64,000 nt of DNA from Leptospira yanagawae serovar Saopaulo str. Sao Paulo = ATCC 700523 (GTDB lineage: Bacteria > Spirochaetota > Leptospiria > Leptospirales > Leptospiraceae): positions 65,712-129,711 of the forward strand of contig NZ_AOGX02000039.1 in assembly GCF_000332475.2 (NCBI RefSeq). The letters are read 5' to 3'. The position numbers were made by a program, and so were the translations under genes. The notes under the pieces are model-generated. The model was not told where the DNA came from. It saw only the letters and a program-made list of their open reading frames with translations, and ran no database searches. Positions within the stretch are counted from its first letter, which is position 1. Every line of letters begins with the position of its first letter. This document shows positions 1 to 7,978 of the stretch, in pieces.

Positions 1-389
1 AAACATTACGAATCCCCATTGCCGAAATGATACCTGATTTATTTTCACAATCTCCCAGGTTTATCCCGGCCAACGAAGGGAAGGTTTGGATATCTTCAAA
101 AAACTCAAATAAATCAAGGGTTTTATACCAAGAGGACAGAGAACGATTGAATCTTGTCGAATGGAGTATGGAACAAGGAAAATTAAACCAATTCCAACAT
201 TTACCGCAAGCTCATGATATTAAAATTTACCAAGTTTTAGGAGCTTCTAAGATCAAATTAAAAAATAAGACCTACCATTTGGAAGTGGGTGAAAGTGTAT
301 TTTTTCCAATTTCCGAACTCGATTCAATTGAAAATGAATCTGATGGATTATCTAAGTTTTTATGGATCTCATCGAAAAAATTTCGATAA
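1..389 (+). CDS. Cupin-like protein, C-terminal part (5' end outside window)
   Basis: The reading frame is open to the left edge of the window (an ATG occurs at 27, but codons 3-26 are also in frame and open), so this is probably the end of a longer gene. The visible part has a cupin-like beta pattern: a His followed by I-K-I-Y-Q-V-L-G, and a second strand with LEVGESVFFP. Soluble, with no signal peptide in view. The family is uncertain; cupin-type anti-sigma or ChrR-like domains are one possibility. It lies just upstream of the rhodanese/cytochrome cluster on the same strand, separated by about 220 bases, so a regulatory link is possible but unproven. Confidence 0.5.
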   Translation, partial: TLRIPIAEMIPDLFSQSPRFIPANEGKVWISSKNSNKSRVLYQEDRERLNLVEWSMEQGKLNQFQHLPQAHDIKIYQVLGASKIKLKNKTYHLEVGESVFFPISELDSIENESDGLSKFLWISSKKFR

Positions 390-525
390 CCAAATCGTTT
401 GAAATCACATCTCGAAACACATTCCAAAACTCTGTAAAATCGATTGGAAATTCCTCCAATATAATATACGCTATTACAGAGTTTTCCTCTGCTAAATTAA
501 ATTCCAACTTTGTCTCAAAACTCAT
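352..525 (-). CDS. Possible small protein of 57 residues, unknown function
   Basis: A minus-strand ATG at 525-523 opens 57 codons to a TAG at 354-352. The translation begins MSFETKLEFNL and has a balanced, acidic-aromatic composition (for example EEFPIDFTEFW) that looks more protein-like than the 60-codon plus-strand frame covering the same DNA. An AGGATAGG stretch lies about 8 bases before the ATG and could serve as a ribosome-binding site. It overlaps the 3' end of the cupin-like gene by 38 bases and points away from the downstream cluster. No family recognised; it may still be a chance frame. Confidence 0.33.
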   Translation of the reverse strand: MSFETKLEFNLAEENSVIAYIILEEFPIDFTEFWNVFRDVISNDLVIEIFSMRSIKT

Positions 526-611
526 CGTTTTAACCTATCCTTAACCAACCCCTTAAGTCTCTGGTGCAACCCCTACAGAGAAAGGATTGGAATGAAACAA
601 AAGGATAGAAT

Positions 612-1964
612 ATGAAAACAAGTCTTCAACACCAGTTGATCGCCGTTTTTACCGCGGGGTTTCTCGGAGCCTGCGGTGGGAACAAACAAAATGATAACAA
701 CAATTTACTTCTGGCTGCCTTAGCCCTCTCCAATGGGATTAAAGTGAACTCAGCAGTAGAACTAGCAAAAGAATCTAACGATGATTATAACCTAAATGAA
801 TATGGACTCATCACGCCACAAACTTTAGGGAAATGGGTCAACAATTGGGCAGGTACAAAACCAAGTGGCATCAATGGAAAATTGGTAATCTTACAAAATG
901 GTGCAAGTGCTACTGTTGGAAAAGAATACATCGCAGGGAATGGCAATGATGTTGTCGTTTATTCTTTTACTTTTTCTGACGGAGCCAATGCGTTAGACGG
1001 TGGTGATGGCTTTAGCCAAAAGAGAAATAGTGGACTCAGTGATACTGTTTCCATTATCGCGAATGGTCCAAAAGTTGATGCCATTCTAAATCGATTTGGA
1101 ATTGATCCTGTCAATGACCTTGTTGTATTTGTTTCCGCTGCCAATGCTGCAAGTCATGTTCAAGGAACCTTACGTGGATTTTATTCGTTTCGTTATTGGG
1201 GGTTTGATCATAAAAACTTAGCATTCCTGAATGGAACTCTCCCAAGACTTGTGAATACTGATGGAAATTTTGTCCCCTTCCGCTCTACAACAGACATTCC
1301 TCCAAATTTAAACAATCGTTATTCGGTAAAAAGCCTTCGTGTGGATAATACAATTTTAATGTTACCAGTCGAAGATGTGATTAAAGCTGTAAAAGATCCG
1401 AACAATGTGAATGTTGCAGGGCTTACATCGAGTGTCTTTATCTCAGATGCTAGGTCTTCATCAGGAAGTAGCAATGAATATAATGGCGTTGCTAGAAGCA
1501 CAACTTCCGAAGTATCTGGTAAGTATGTTGGTTTCGAAGGTCGTATCAAAGGAGCAAAAGATGTTCCTTGGACTGGACTTCTGGACACAGAACATCGCTT
1601 TAAATCAAAAGCAGATCTCAAAGCATATTATGAGTTACGTGGGTACCAGCCAGGTCAAACTGCAATCCAACTTTGTAGAACAAATAACCGTTCTCAGGTG
1701 ACTGGTTTTTCCTACATTGCCATCCTTGGATACCCTTCCACTTATTATGATGGAAGTTGGATCGAATGGGGTAGTTTGACTGGTGGCGGACCAGCACCAA
1801 AACTTCCATCAGACTCACCCTTCCGCACAGACATTCCTGAGTTATCAGAAGTGATCACATACAATGTGGCGGGGGATGTGGATCCAAATCTACCTACAAA
1901 CTTAAATTCGTTTGCAACTACGTCTCGAAAAATCATCGAAGAAGACAAAGCATACAAACGTTGA
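612..1964 (+). CDS. Rhodanese-like lipoprotein with active-site Cys (paralogue 1)
   Basis: 450 residues with a short signal peptide and lipobox ending at Cys21 (F-L-G-A-C), so predicted to be a lipidated envelope protein. The C-terminal third is rhodanese-like: DAR near the domain start, a C-R-T active-loop start with Cys355 as the persulfide-carrying candidate, then GYPSTYYDGSWIEW, which matches the conserved YDGSW.EW end of sulfurtransferases. The N-terminal half shares FGIDP and LRYWG-type segments with its paralogues and may be a degenerate first rhodanese domain. An AAGGAT ribosome-binding site precedes the ATG. First gene of a five-gene plus-strand cluster. Substrate unknown; transfer of sulfur or selenium at the cell surface is inference. 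Confidence 0.8.
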   Translation: MKTSLQHQLIAVFTAGFLGACGGNKQNDNNNLLLAALALSNGIKVNSAVELAKESNDDYNLNEYGLITPQTLGKWVNNWAGTKPSGINGKLVILQNGASATVGKEYIAGNGNDVVVYSFTFSDGANALDGGDGFSQKRNSGLSDTVSIIANGPKVDAILNRFGIDPVNDLVVFVSAANAASHVQGTLRGFYSFRYWGFDHKNLAFLNGTLPRLVNTDGNFVPFRSTTDIPPNLNNRYSVKSLRVDNTILMLPVEDVIKAVKDPNNVNVAGLTSSVFISDARSSSGSSNEYNGVARSTTSEVSGKYVGFEGRIKGAKDVPWTGLLDTEHRFKSKADLKAYYELRGYQPGQTAIQLCRTNNRSQVTGFSYIAILGYPSTYYDGSWIEWGSLTGGGPAPKLPSDSPFRTDIPELSEVITYNVAGDVDPNLPTNLNSFATTSRKIIEEDKAYKR

Positions 1965-1976
1965 TGATGTAAAAAT

Positions 1977-2010
1977 AACAACGAGTAAGATACGAATTTT
2001 ACTCGTTGTT
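1977..2010 (+). terminator. 12-bp perfect stem-loop between clustered genes
   Basis: The arms AACAACGAGTAA (1977-1988) and TTACTCGTTGTT (1999-2010) are exact inverted repeats separated by 10 bases, starting 12 bases after the stop of the first rhodanese gene. There is no real T-run afterwards (TAGTTCAATA). It may therefore be a partial terminator or an mRNA-stabilising hairpin that leaves the first gene more abundant than the rest of the cluster. Confidence 0.6.
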
Positions 2011-2047
2011 TAGTTCAATATAAGTAAATAAAAACTGGGAAATGATT

Positions 2048-2419
2048 ATGAAAAGTTTGATTCAATTATTATTAGTTATCAATTTGTTTTTAACAAATGT
2101 AGTATTTGCATCCGGTGGAATTAGTGGTGGTGGCATTGCAAACATTCCACAAGGACAAGACCGTGAAAAATACCATTTAGGAAAGGCGATCTATAACCAA
2201 GAAGTAAGTTTAGAAAAACCAACCAATACAAATATAAACACGACAGACCAAGAAGAAAGATTGGAATACCTCCAAGGGAGTTTACCGAATACAGAAAAAC
2301 GTAGAGTAAACTTACCTGATTTCTCAGGCAAACTCACTGAGGAACAATTACAAGCTCTAGAATATTTCATTCAAGTTCGCTTCAATATCAAACTTCCTGA
2401 GAAGAAGAAGGATAAATGA
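2048..2419 (+). CDS. Small exported protein of the rhodanese/cytochrome cluster
   Basis: About 123 residues from the ATG at 2048, preferred over the ATG at 2042 because GGGA lies 7 bases before it. A hydrophobic signal peptide ends near V-F-A-S, followed by a Gly/Ser-rich stretch. The C-terminal part (GKLTEEQLQALEYFIQ) resembles the last helix of small cytochrome c domains, yet there is no CXXCH motif, so no haem is expected. Its stop overlaps the start of the next gene, indicating translational coupling with the outer-membrane protein. Function unknown; a periplasmic partner of the barrel is a reasonable guess. Confidence 0.7.
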   Translation: MKSLIQLLLVINLFLTNVVFASGGISGGGIANIPQGQDREKYHLGKAIYNQEVSLEKPTNTNINTTDQEERLEYLQGSLPNTEKRRVNLPDFSGKLTEEQLQALEYFIQVRFNIKLPEKKKDK

Positions 2420-3375
2420 TGAGAACTAATTTCAAATTTATAAAATATTTTTTTCTATTTTTTGTAGTCTTTGCTACAAATGTATATTCGCAACAAGCAT
2501 GGGCTCCTTACGAAAGGCAACTTTGGGTTCGACCTGTATTTGTTCACTCCGAATATGATAGTGCCTTCCTTGCAGGCCAAAAGGCAAAGTATGATGATAA
2601 TGTACGAATCACTGTTGCAAACCTTGCGTTAGAATATGGTTTTACAGATCGCCTAACAGCCGATTTAACGATCGGCTTTGGAAGATTGGGAAAACATAGG
2701 GTATTCAATCGTTATTTCGGATTACAACAAACTCCAGAAGTTCCAGACAAATACGGATTTATGGACACACGTTTTGGACTTCGTTATAAACTACTTGATG
2801 AGTTTGATTCGAAATACAGATGGATGCCCACAATCTCATTGCGAATCGGAGGAATCAAACGTGGAGATTATGACCGTAATCCCCAATCATTAGGTGATGG
2901 TGCAAGTGGAGGCGAAGTCAATTTGTACTTAGCTAAAGATTTTGGTGTGTGGGGGCTTGGTGGACTTGGAGAATTTTCCTATCGCAAACGAGAAAACCCG
3001 GTGCCAGATGATATTCTTTATTACGGTGCACTATACAAACGATTCTTTGAATCGTTGTTTTTAACTGTAGGTATGCGTGGGCAAATTGGACAAGGAGGTT
3101 ACGCATATGCTGACCCAAGACAAGAACCCCCTTGGAATTTAGTTCGTTACCCTCAACCCACATTTTATGGAATTAATCCCTATGATGTCTATGTTCAAAA
3201 TGAAAGACCTGCTTGGGGAAGAAAAGAAATATTTCATAACGCAGAAATCGGATTTAGTTATGTGGATAGTTTTGGAAATTTCTACACATTATTTTATTCG
3301 GAAACCATTGCAGGTTACAATACCGCCAAACTAAAGACAGTCGGTTTTGCTGTCACTTTACCTTATAATTTATAA
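2419..3375 (+). CDS. Outer-membrane beta-barrel protein
   Basis: 318 residues from the ATG at 2419 (another in-frame ATG at 2416). A hydrophobic signal peptide ends around VYSQQ. The mature part is rich in alternating aromatic/polar strands separated by Gly/Asp/Asn turns, for example ALEYGFTDRLTADLTIGFG and TVGFAVTLPYNL at the C-terminus, typical of a transmembrane barrel. No haem motif. AAGGA precedes the start, and the start overlaps the upstream stop. Placed between two rhodanese-like lipoproteins and a pentahaem cytochrome, it could be the pore of an outer-membrane redox or uptake complex. Porin specificity cannot be read from the sequence. Confidence 0.75.
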   Translation: MRTNFKFIKYFFLFFVVFATNVYSQQAWAPYERQLWVRPVFVHSEYDSAFLAGQKAKYDDNVRITVANLALEYGFTDRLTADLTIGFGRLGKHRVFNRYFGLQQTPEVPDKYGFMDTRFGLRYKLLDEFDSKYRWMPTISLRIGGIKRGDYDRNPQSLGDGASGGEVNLYLAKDFGVWGLGGLGEFSYRKRENPVPDDILYYGALYKRFFESLFLTVGMRGQIGQGGYAYADPRQEPPWNLVRYPQPTFYGINPYDVYVQNERPAWGRKEIFHNAEIGFSYVDSFGNFYTLFYSETIAGYNTAKLKTVGFAVTLPYNL

Positions 3376-3384
3376 GAGGATCCT

Positions 3385-4833
3385 ATGAAAGTTAAACAGT
3401 ATTTTATATTTTTTCACATTCTAGTTACGTTCATTGGTTGCAAAGGGCTCCCTGAGTATGTATTTTTACCTCAAAGTCTTAAGTTCGACTTAACTCCATT
3501 TTTATTTAGAAACTACTCTCCAGCGGAACTTGCAACATTATCCAATGCGGATTACAATTTAAATGAAAGTGGTCTCATCACAGGAACAAAACTTTCGCGG
3601 TTTTTATCGAATTGGAACACAAATAAACCTAGTTATGTTTTTGGAAATTTAATTGTGTTCCAAATCCAAACTTCCGGCTCCAGTGGAAGGTATGTTTTTT
3701 TTGATGGCAAACAATCTTTTGCATACCCTATCGCCAATCTAAATGATTTGATATCAGAAACAAGAGACGATGGAGTTTTAGCAACAGACGGTATAGTTGG
3801 AAAAGGAAAAAAAATCTCAGATTTTTTCGCAATCTATGGAATTGATCCAGCCATTGATTATGTTGTGTTTGCATCCGACACATCCAACGTATCAAATTTA
3901 TCATCAGCTACTTTTGCTTACTATTCATTACTCTATTGGGGATTCCCAAAGGAAAGACTAGCTGTTTTAAACGGTTCTATTGCAGATTTGACGGCGGCAT
4001 CAACGTTATTCACAACCCCTTCGTATAATTATGCAAATAGCAATCGAGCTGGAACCACCAAAACATTGTTTCGTGACCATACTTCCTTACACCTTACAAT
4101 TGGTGACCTAATCCATTCCTTAAAAAATGGGAATAGTAATTTAGAAAATGTAGACCCTCTACCTATTGAAGGTTATTATATTATTGATGGAAGGCAAAAT
4201 GCTGCTTTTACAGGAACAACAAACTCTACCGCTTCTGGTCCAAAGTATTCGAATTGTACAACAAAAACCAATTCCAGTTTTGTTTCAAATACTTGTGTCA
4301 CTACATATGAAGGTAGGGTCAAATCTGCTTCTAATTTAATTCCAACAGACCTTTATGATGGAACTAGTTTTCAATTTAGAACCTTTTCGCAACTATCAAC
4401 AAGTTTAAATAACACTGGTTATCCTGACCAAAAATTGATTTATTTATATGGTGAGGAAGGAATCCAAACTTCAGTGGTTTGGTTTGTCCTCCACCAAATC
4501 CTTGGAAAACCGACTAGATTCTATGAAGCGGGTTGGAAACAATATGGTGCTTTAGGACTAAAGTCACCAACTTCAGGATCAAGCCCGAGCGCTATCACAC
4601 AACCAGCTTCGTATTGGAGGACTGATATCACCCAATTGGCTGATGGGATTACCTCGAATGCTGATGCAAATGTTCCAAATTACCAACTCGATTTGTCTAG
4701 GCAATTCATCAAATCTTCCAACAAAATTCGAGAAGAAGATAAATCATTTTTGAGGGGAAGTTCTGCAAACGCTGGCTCTGGTGGTGGTGGAGGCGGTCCT
4801 ACTGGAGGCGGAGGAAATGCTTGTGGTGGATGA
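3385..4833 (+). CDS. Degenerate rhodanese-like lipoprotein (paralogue 2, no catalytic Cys)
   Basis: 482 residues; lipobox F-I-G-C with Cys19. It aligns end to end with the lipoproteins at 612 and 24720 (shared LSNADYNLNESGLIT, FAIYGIDPA and YYSLLYWGFP segments). At the rhodanese active loop the other two read L-C-R-T or Q-C-R-T, whereas this one reads L-Y-G-E, so Tyr355 replaces the nucleophilic Cys. The YDGSW segment is also altered to YEAGWKQY. The protein ends in a run of glycines with a single Cys close to the end. AGAGGATCCT precedes the ATG by the usual distance. Probably a structural or binding partner instead of a sulfurtransferase. Confidence 0.75.
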   Translation: MKVKQYFIFFHILVTFIGCKGLPEYVFLPQSLKFDLTPFLFRNYSPAELATLSNADYNLNESGLITGTKLSRFLSNWNTNKPSYVFGNLIVFQIQTSGSSGRYVFFDGKQSFAYPIANLNDLISETRDDGVLATDGIVGKGKKISDFFAIYGIDPAIDYVVFASDTSNVSNLSSATFAYYSLLYWGFPKERLAVLNGSIADLTAASTLFTTPSYNYANSNRAGTTKTLFRDHTSLHLTIGDLIHSLKNGNSNLENVDPLPIEGYYIIDGRQNAAFTGTTNSTASGPKYSNCTTKTNSSFVSNTCVTTYEGRVKSASNLIPTDLYDGTSFQFRTFSQLSTSLNNTGYPDQKLIYLYGEEGIQTSVVWFVLHQILGKPTRFYEAGWKQYGALGLKSPTSGSSPSAITQPASYWRTDITQLADGITSNADANVPNYQLDLSRQFIKSSNKIREEDKSFLRGSSANAGSGGGGGGPTGGGGNACGG

Positions 4834-4857
4834 TGAAATTGAAATGATTTGTATGAA

Positions 4858-6078
4858 ATGAGATCTCAAATTTTACAGCTAACAATCTGGATGAGCATTG
4901 GACTATCCATTGTTAGTTGTAAAAAAAATTCTTTTTTATCAGAACATTGGAATCACCCTCTTTCCACCCAAAGGAATCCTGAAGTACAACTCACTCATAA
5001 TGAGTCCAATTTGGATCCTAAACAATGTGCAAATTGCCATAAAAGCCAAGTGAAAGCATGGCAATCGAGTTTTCATGCGAAATCAATTGGGAATGGTTTT
5101 TTATGGCAAAAAACAGTTTTATCGAAAGATGAATGGAATAGTTGTTTGAACTGCCATTCCCCTCTTCCAGAAACAAAGGCGGAAATTTCTGAAACGTTTC
5201 AAACAATTGAAATTTTGGACTCAAAGCGTAAACACTTCCCCAGTGGAATTCCAAATCCTTCCATCCAATGTGCAAGTTGCCATATCCGAAAGCAAATTTG
5301 GTATGGCCCACCATCCCGGAATCTAACAGCAAAACAGATTGAAACCCTCAAGGTAAACTTACCACATAACGGATACAAGGTGCAAGAGGAATTTGAATCT
5401 TCATCATTTTGTCAATCGTGTCATGAAAGTCCAGATTCTGGGCAAAAACTGAATGGCAAACACCTGATGGAAGTTTATAAAGAATGGGAAAAGACCTCGT
5501 TTGCCAAAGAAGGAATCCAATGCCAAAATTGCCATATGCCTGACAGAGAACATACTTGGAAAGGAATCCATGATCCAGATTTTGTTCGAGCGGGGTTACA
5601 ACCTTCATGGAGTTTGACGAGAACAACGAATGGTGAAATCCAAATCGATGCGAAACTTAAGTCTACCAGAATTGGTCATAAATTCCCAACCTATCTCATT
5701 CCCAAGGTTTACTTACGGTTTTATGTTACCAACAGATTTGGGAAACGGAGATTGATCGAAGAATCAATTGTGGGTCGGCTTGTGAACACAAACCTAACGG
5801 AAGAATACTTTGATACACGGATAACACCAGGAAATTCACATTTGGTATCTTTTCGTTTCGCTGATAATGAAAAAGAAATCAAAACCTTCGACTGGGTGAT
5901 TGAAGTGGATCCTGATGAACATTATATCAGAAGTTTTGAAGAAAGCCTCCGAGAAAAAGGAAACATTCTTCCAGACCAATTAAAAAAGCAGTTACAACTT
6001 TCCCTTTCAGAAAAAAAAGAAAGCCGTTACGTATTATTTACTTTGAGTTTGCCAGTGCCTGTTTTACTTCCGCAATGA
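4858..6078 (+). CDS. Pentahaem c-type cytochrome lipoprotein
   Basis: 406 residues from the ATG at 4858; an in-frame TTG at 4849 is possible. The signal peptide has lipobox I-V-S-C (Cys21), so it is predicted to be membrane-anchored in the envelope. Five CXXCH haem-binding motifs: CANCH (57-61), CLNCH (96-100), CASCH (138-142), CQSCH (185-189) and CQNCH (222-226). Additional His residues could be distal ligands. The C-terminal 170 residues carry no haem motif and look like a beta-rich domain. Last gene of the cluster, 24 bases after the degenerate rhodanese. Its 3' end overlaps the convergent metZ by 41 bases. Electron transfer is certain from the motifs; the partner is unknown. Confidence 0.85.
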   Translation: MRSQILQLTIWMSIGLSIVSCKKNSFLSEHWNHPLSTQRNPEVQLTHNESNLDPKQCANCHKSQVKAWQSSFHAKSIGNGFLWQKTVLSKDEWNSCLNCHSPLPETKAEISETFQTIEILDSKRKHFPSGIPNPSIQCASCHIRKQIWYGPPSRNLTAKQIETLKVNLPHNGYKVQEEFESSSFCQSCHESPDSGQKLNGKHLMEVYKEWEKTSFAKEGIQCQNCHMPDREHTWKGIHDPDFVRAGLQPSWSLTRTTNGEIQIDAKLKSTRIGHKFPTYLIPKVYLRFYVTNRFGKRRLIEESIVGRLVNTNLTEEYFDTRITPGNSHLVSFRFADNEKEIKTFDWVIEVDPDEHYIRSFEESLREKGNILPDQLKKQLQLSLSEKKESRYVLFTLSLPVPVLLPQ

Positions 6079-7210
6079 TGTCATCAATATGCTCCAATCC
6101 AACAGAGATACGAATGAGACCTGGCAAAATTCCTACTGCCAAACGTTCTGGTTCTGTGAGTTTGGAATGTGTGGTCGTGGTTGGGTGAGTGACTGTGGTC
6201 CGCGTATCCCCCAAATTTGCAGTTAAAGAAAACCATTTCAGAGCATCTAAAAATTTTTTCGCTCGTTCCACTCCTCCCTTGATCACAAAGGAAACAATTC
6301 CACCACCTGAACGCATTTGCTTTTTGGCAATCGCATAACCGGGATCATTTGGGAGAAATGGATACCTAACAAGCTCTACGTCGTTTGATTCTTGTAAAAA
6401 AGTTGCTAACTTCATCGCATTCTCAGCATGTCGGTCCATACGGACTGCTAAAGTTTCTAAACTTTTCGATATGATCCAAGCATTCATCGGTGATAGTGCA
6501 GGACCAGTATTCCTTGCCATATAACGAATGGGTTGGATGAATTCTTTTTTTCCTAAAATCACACCCGCAATCACTCTTCCTTGGCCATCTAAGTATTTAG
6601 TTGCCGAGTGGATTACGATGTCTGCACCAAAGTCCGCAGGACGTTGGATATAAGGAGAACAAAAACAATTATCCACAATTAGGATCGCTTTCTTTTTTTT
6701 GCACAAAGCAGACACCCACTCCAAATCTACAATATCAAGGCCTGGATTGGATGGTGTTTCAATATAAACTATTTTTGTATTTTCTTGAATGGCTGCTTCC
6801 CAATCCTGTGGTTTATCAATGTCAACGTAAGTGGTTGTCACACCAAACCGCGGTAAGATGTTCGCAAAAATTTGATGGGTAGATCCAAAAATGGCTCTTG
6901 CGGAAACTATATGATCCCCTGATTTCACAAGCCCAAAGATAGAAGTAAAAACGGCAGACATTCCTGAAGCCGTTGCAATCCCATCTTCTGTATTTTCAAG
7001 TGCGCATAATTTTTCGATGAGTTCTGTTGTGTTGGGATTCGAAAACCGTGTGTATTGGTTGCCTGTAACTTCTTCTGCAAAGAGTGCCCTTGCATGTTCC
7101 GCATCATCGAAAACAAAACTAGAAGTTAAAAATAAGGGGGTGGAATGTTCCTTTTCCCCAGTGCGTTTGGTTTGGATGCGGATGGCTTCGGTTTCAAAAT
7201 GTTCAAACAT
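6038..7210 (-). CDS. metZ: O-succinylhomoserine sulfhydrylase (cystathionine gamma-synthase family)
   Basis: PLP enzyme of methionine biosynthesis that makes homocysteine from an acylated homoserine and sulfide. 390 residues from the ATG at 7210; a TTG in frame at 7222 lacks a ribosome-binding site. Family hallmarks are Q-Y-T-R-F-S-N-P near residue 55, ATASGMSA, IETPSNP, and the PLP-lysine motif HSATKYLDGQGR with Lys205. The acyl group used (succinyl or acetyl) cannot be settled by eye; MetZ fits best. Convergent with, and overlapping, the cytochrome gene. Monocistronic, with two CTGCTATAG boxes upstream. Confidence 0.85.
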   Translation of the reverse strand: MFEHFETEAIRIQTKRTGEKEHSTPLFLTSSFVFDDAEHARALFAEEVTGNQYTRFSNPNTTELIEKLCALENTEDGIATASGMSAVFTSIFGLVKSGDHIVSARAIFGSTHQIFANILPRFGVTTTYVDIDKPQDWEAAIQENTKIVYIETPSNPGLDIVDLEWVSALCKKKKAILIVDNCFCSPYIQRPADFGADIVIHSATKYLDGQGRVIAGVILGKKEFIQPIRYMARNTGPALSPMNAWIISKSLETLAVRMDRHAENAMKLATFLQESNDVELVRYPFLPNDPGYAIAKKQMRSGGGIVSFVIKGGVERAKKFLDALKWFSLTANLGDTRTTVTHPTTTTHSKLTEPERLAVGILPGLIRISVGLEHIDDIIAEVKQALANSK

Positions 7211-7265
7211 GTCTCTTACCAAATTTGGTGAAGAGCATACGAATTCATCATTTTTTTTGGAATAT

Positions 7266-7303
7266 ATCTGCTATAGAATCGGATTTAGACTGCTATAGCA
7301 GAT
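7266..7303. promoter_or_regulatory. 11-bp inverted repeat / paired CTGCTATAG boxes upstream of metZ
   Basis: ATCTGCTATAG (7266-7276) and CTATAGCAGAT (7293-7303) are perfect inverted repeats. The sequence CTGCTATAG also occurs as a direct repeat at 7268 and 7290, exactly 22 bases (two helical turns) apart, and the right copy forms the palindrome TGCTATAGCA. It occupies most of the gap between metZ and the end of the ABC transporter gene. It could be an operator for metZ or a stem-loop; T-runs occur only on the plus side, where no gene ends. Confidence 0.5.
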
Positions 7304-7306
7304 TTT

Positions 7307-7978
7307 TTATGAAATTTCAGCAATTTTTCCATCAATCATATGGATCCTCTGGTTGGCAGTCGCCGCATAATCAGGGTCATGTGTAACGAAAAGGATCGTT
7401 GTACCATCATCGGAATTAATTTTTTTAAAAATATCCATCACCTTATCACCGTTAGATGTATCTAAATTACCAGTAGGTTCATCGGCAAACAAAAACTTTG
7501 GTTTTTGGACAAGAGCACGAGCAATGGCTACCCTTTGCCCTTCCCCTCCAGACATTTGGCTTGGAAACTTGTCTTTACAATGAAAGACTGAAAAACTATC
7601 CATTAGATGCAAAGCATACTCTTCTACTTGTTTATGATTTCCAGTTTTACGTGCAGGCATGGTAATATTTTCTAATCCAGTTAACTCAGGTAATAGATAA
7701 TGGAATTGGAAAACAAATCCTATCGAATGGTTTCGTAATGCATGGAGTTCTTTACTGTCCATTTGTTGTAATGATTTCCCACTGAGTTTCACATCACCAC
7801 TTGATGGAAAATCAAGCCCACTCACAATGTACAAAAGTGTTGATTTACCAGAACCAGACTTCCCAGTGAGTGCTACAAAGTCACCTACATTGATGGAGAG
7901 TGAAACATCTTGTAACACAATTTGCGCTGGTTCCCCAAATGATTTATAAATTTTTTCTGCTTCAATTCCTATACTCAT
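7307..7978 (-). CDS. ABC transporter ATP-binding protein, MacB/LolD type
   Basis: 223 residues. Walker A GKSGSGKS (39-46), Q-loop at VFQFHYLLPE, signature SGGEGQ (143-148), Walker B FLFADE (162-167) followed by PTGNLD, and switch His in FVTHD. These are the hallmarks of the small cytosolic ATPases that pair with FtsX-fold permeases. Its start overlaps the permease stop by 4 bases. Third gene of a minus-strand unit in the order fusion protein, permease, ATPase, so it probably powers an envelope exporter and not an importer. Distinct from the second LolD-like ATPase at 15973. Confidence 0.88.
   Translation of the reverse strand: MSIGIEAEKIYKSFGEPAQIVLQDVSLSINVGDFVALTGKSGSGKSTLLYIVSGLDFPSSGDVKLSGKSLQQMDSKELHALRNHSIGFVFQFHYLLPELTGLENITMPARKTGNHKQVEEYALHLMDSFSVFHCKDKFPSQMSGGEGQRVAIARALVQKPKFLFADEPTGNLDTSNGDKVMDIFKKINSDDGTTILFVTHDPDYAATANQRIHMIDGKIAEIS

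Noticed and set aside
362..544. Plus-strand 60-codon frame after the cupin gene
   Set aside because: Ser/Asn/Ile-rich translation without a ribosome-binding site; the minus-strand frame over the same DNA looks more protein-like.
2048..2419. Small exported protein read as a cytochrome c
   Set aside because: Its last helix is cytochrome-like but there is no CXXCH motif, so no covalent haem is expected.
7211..7306. SAM riboswitch upstream of metZ
   Set aside because: The gap is short and consists mainly of the inverted repeat; no conserved SAM-riboswitch core is present.
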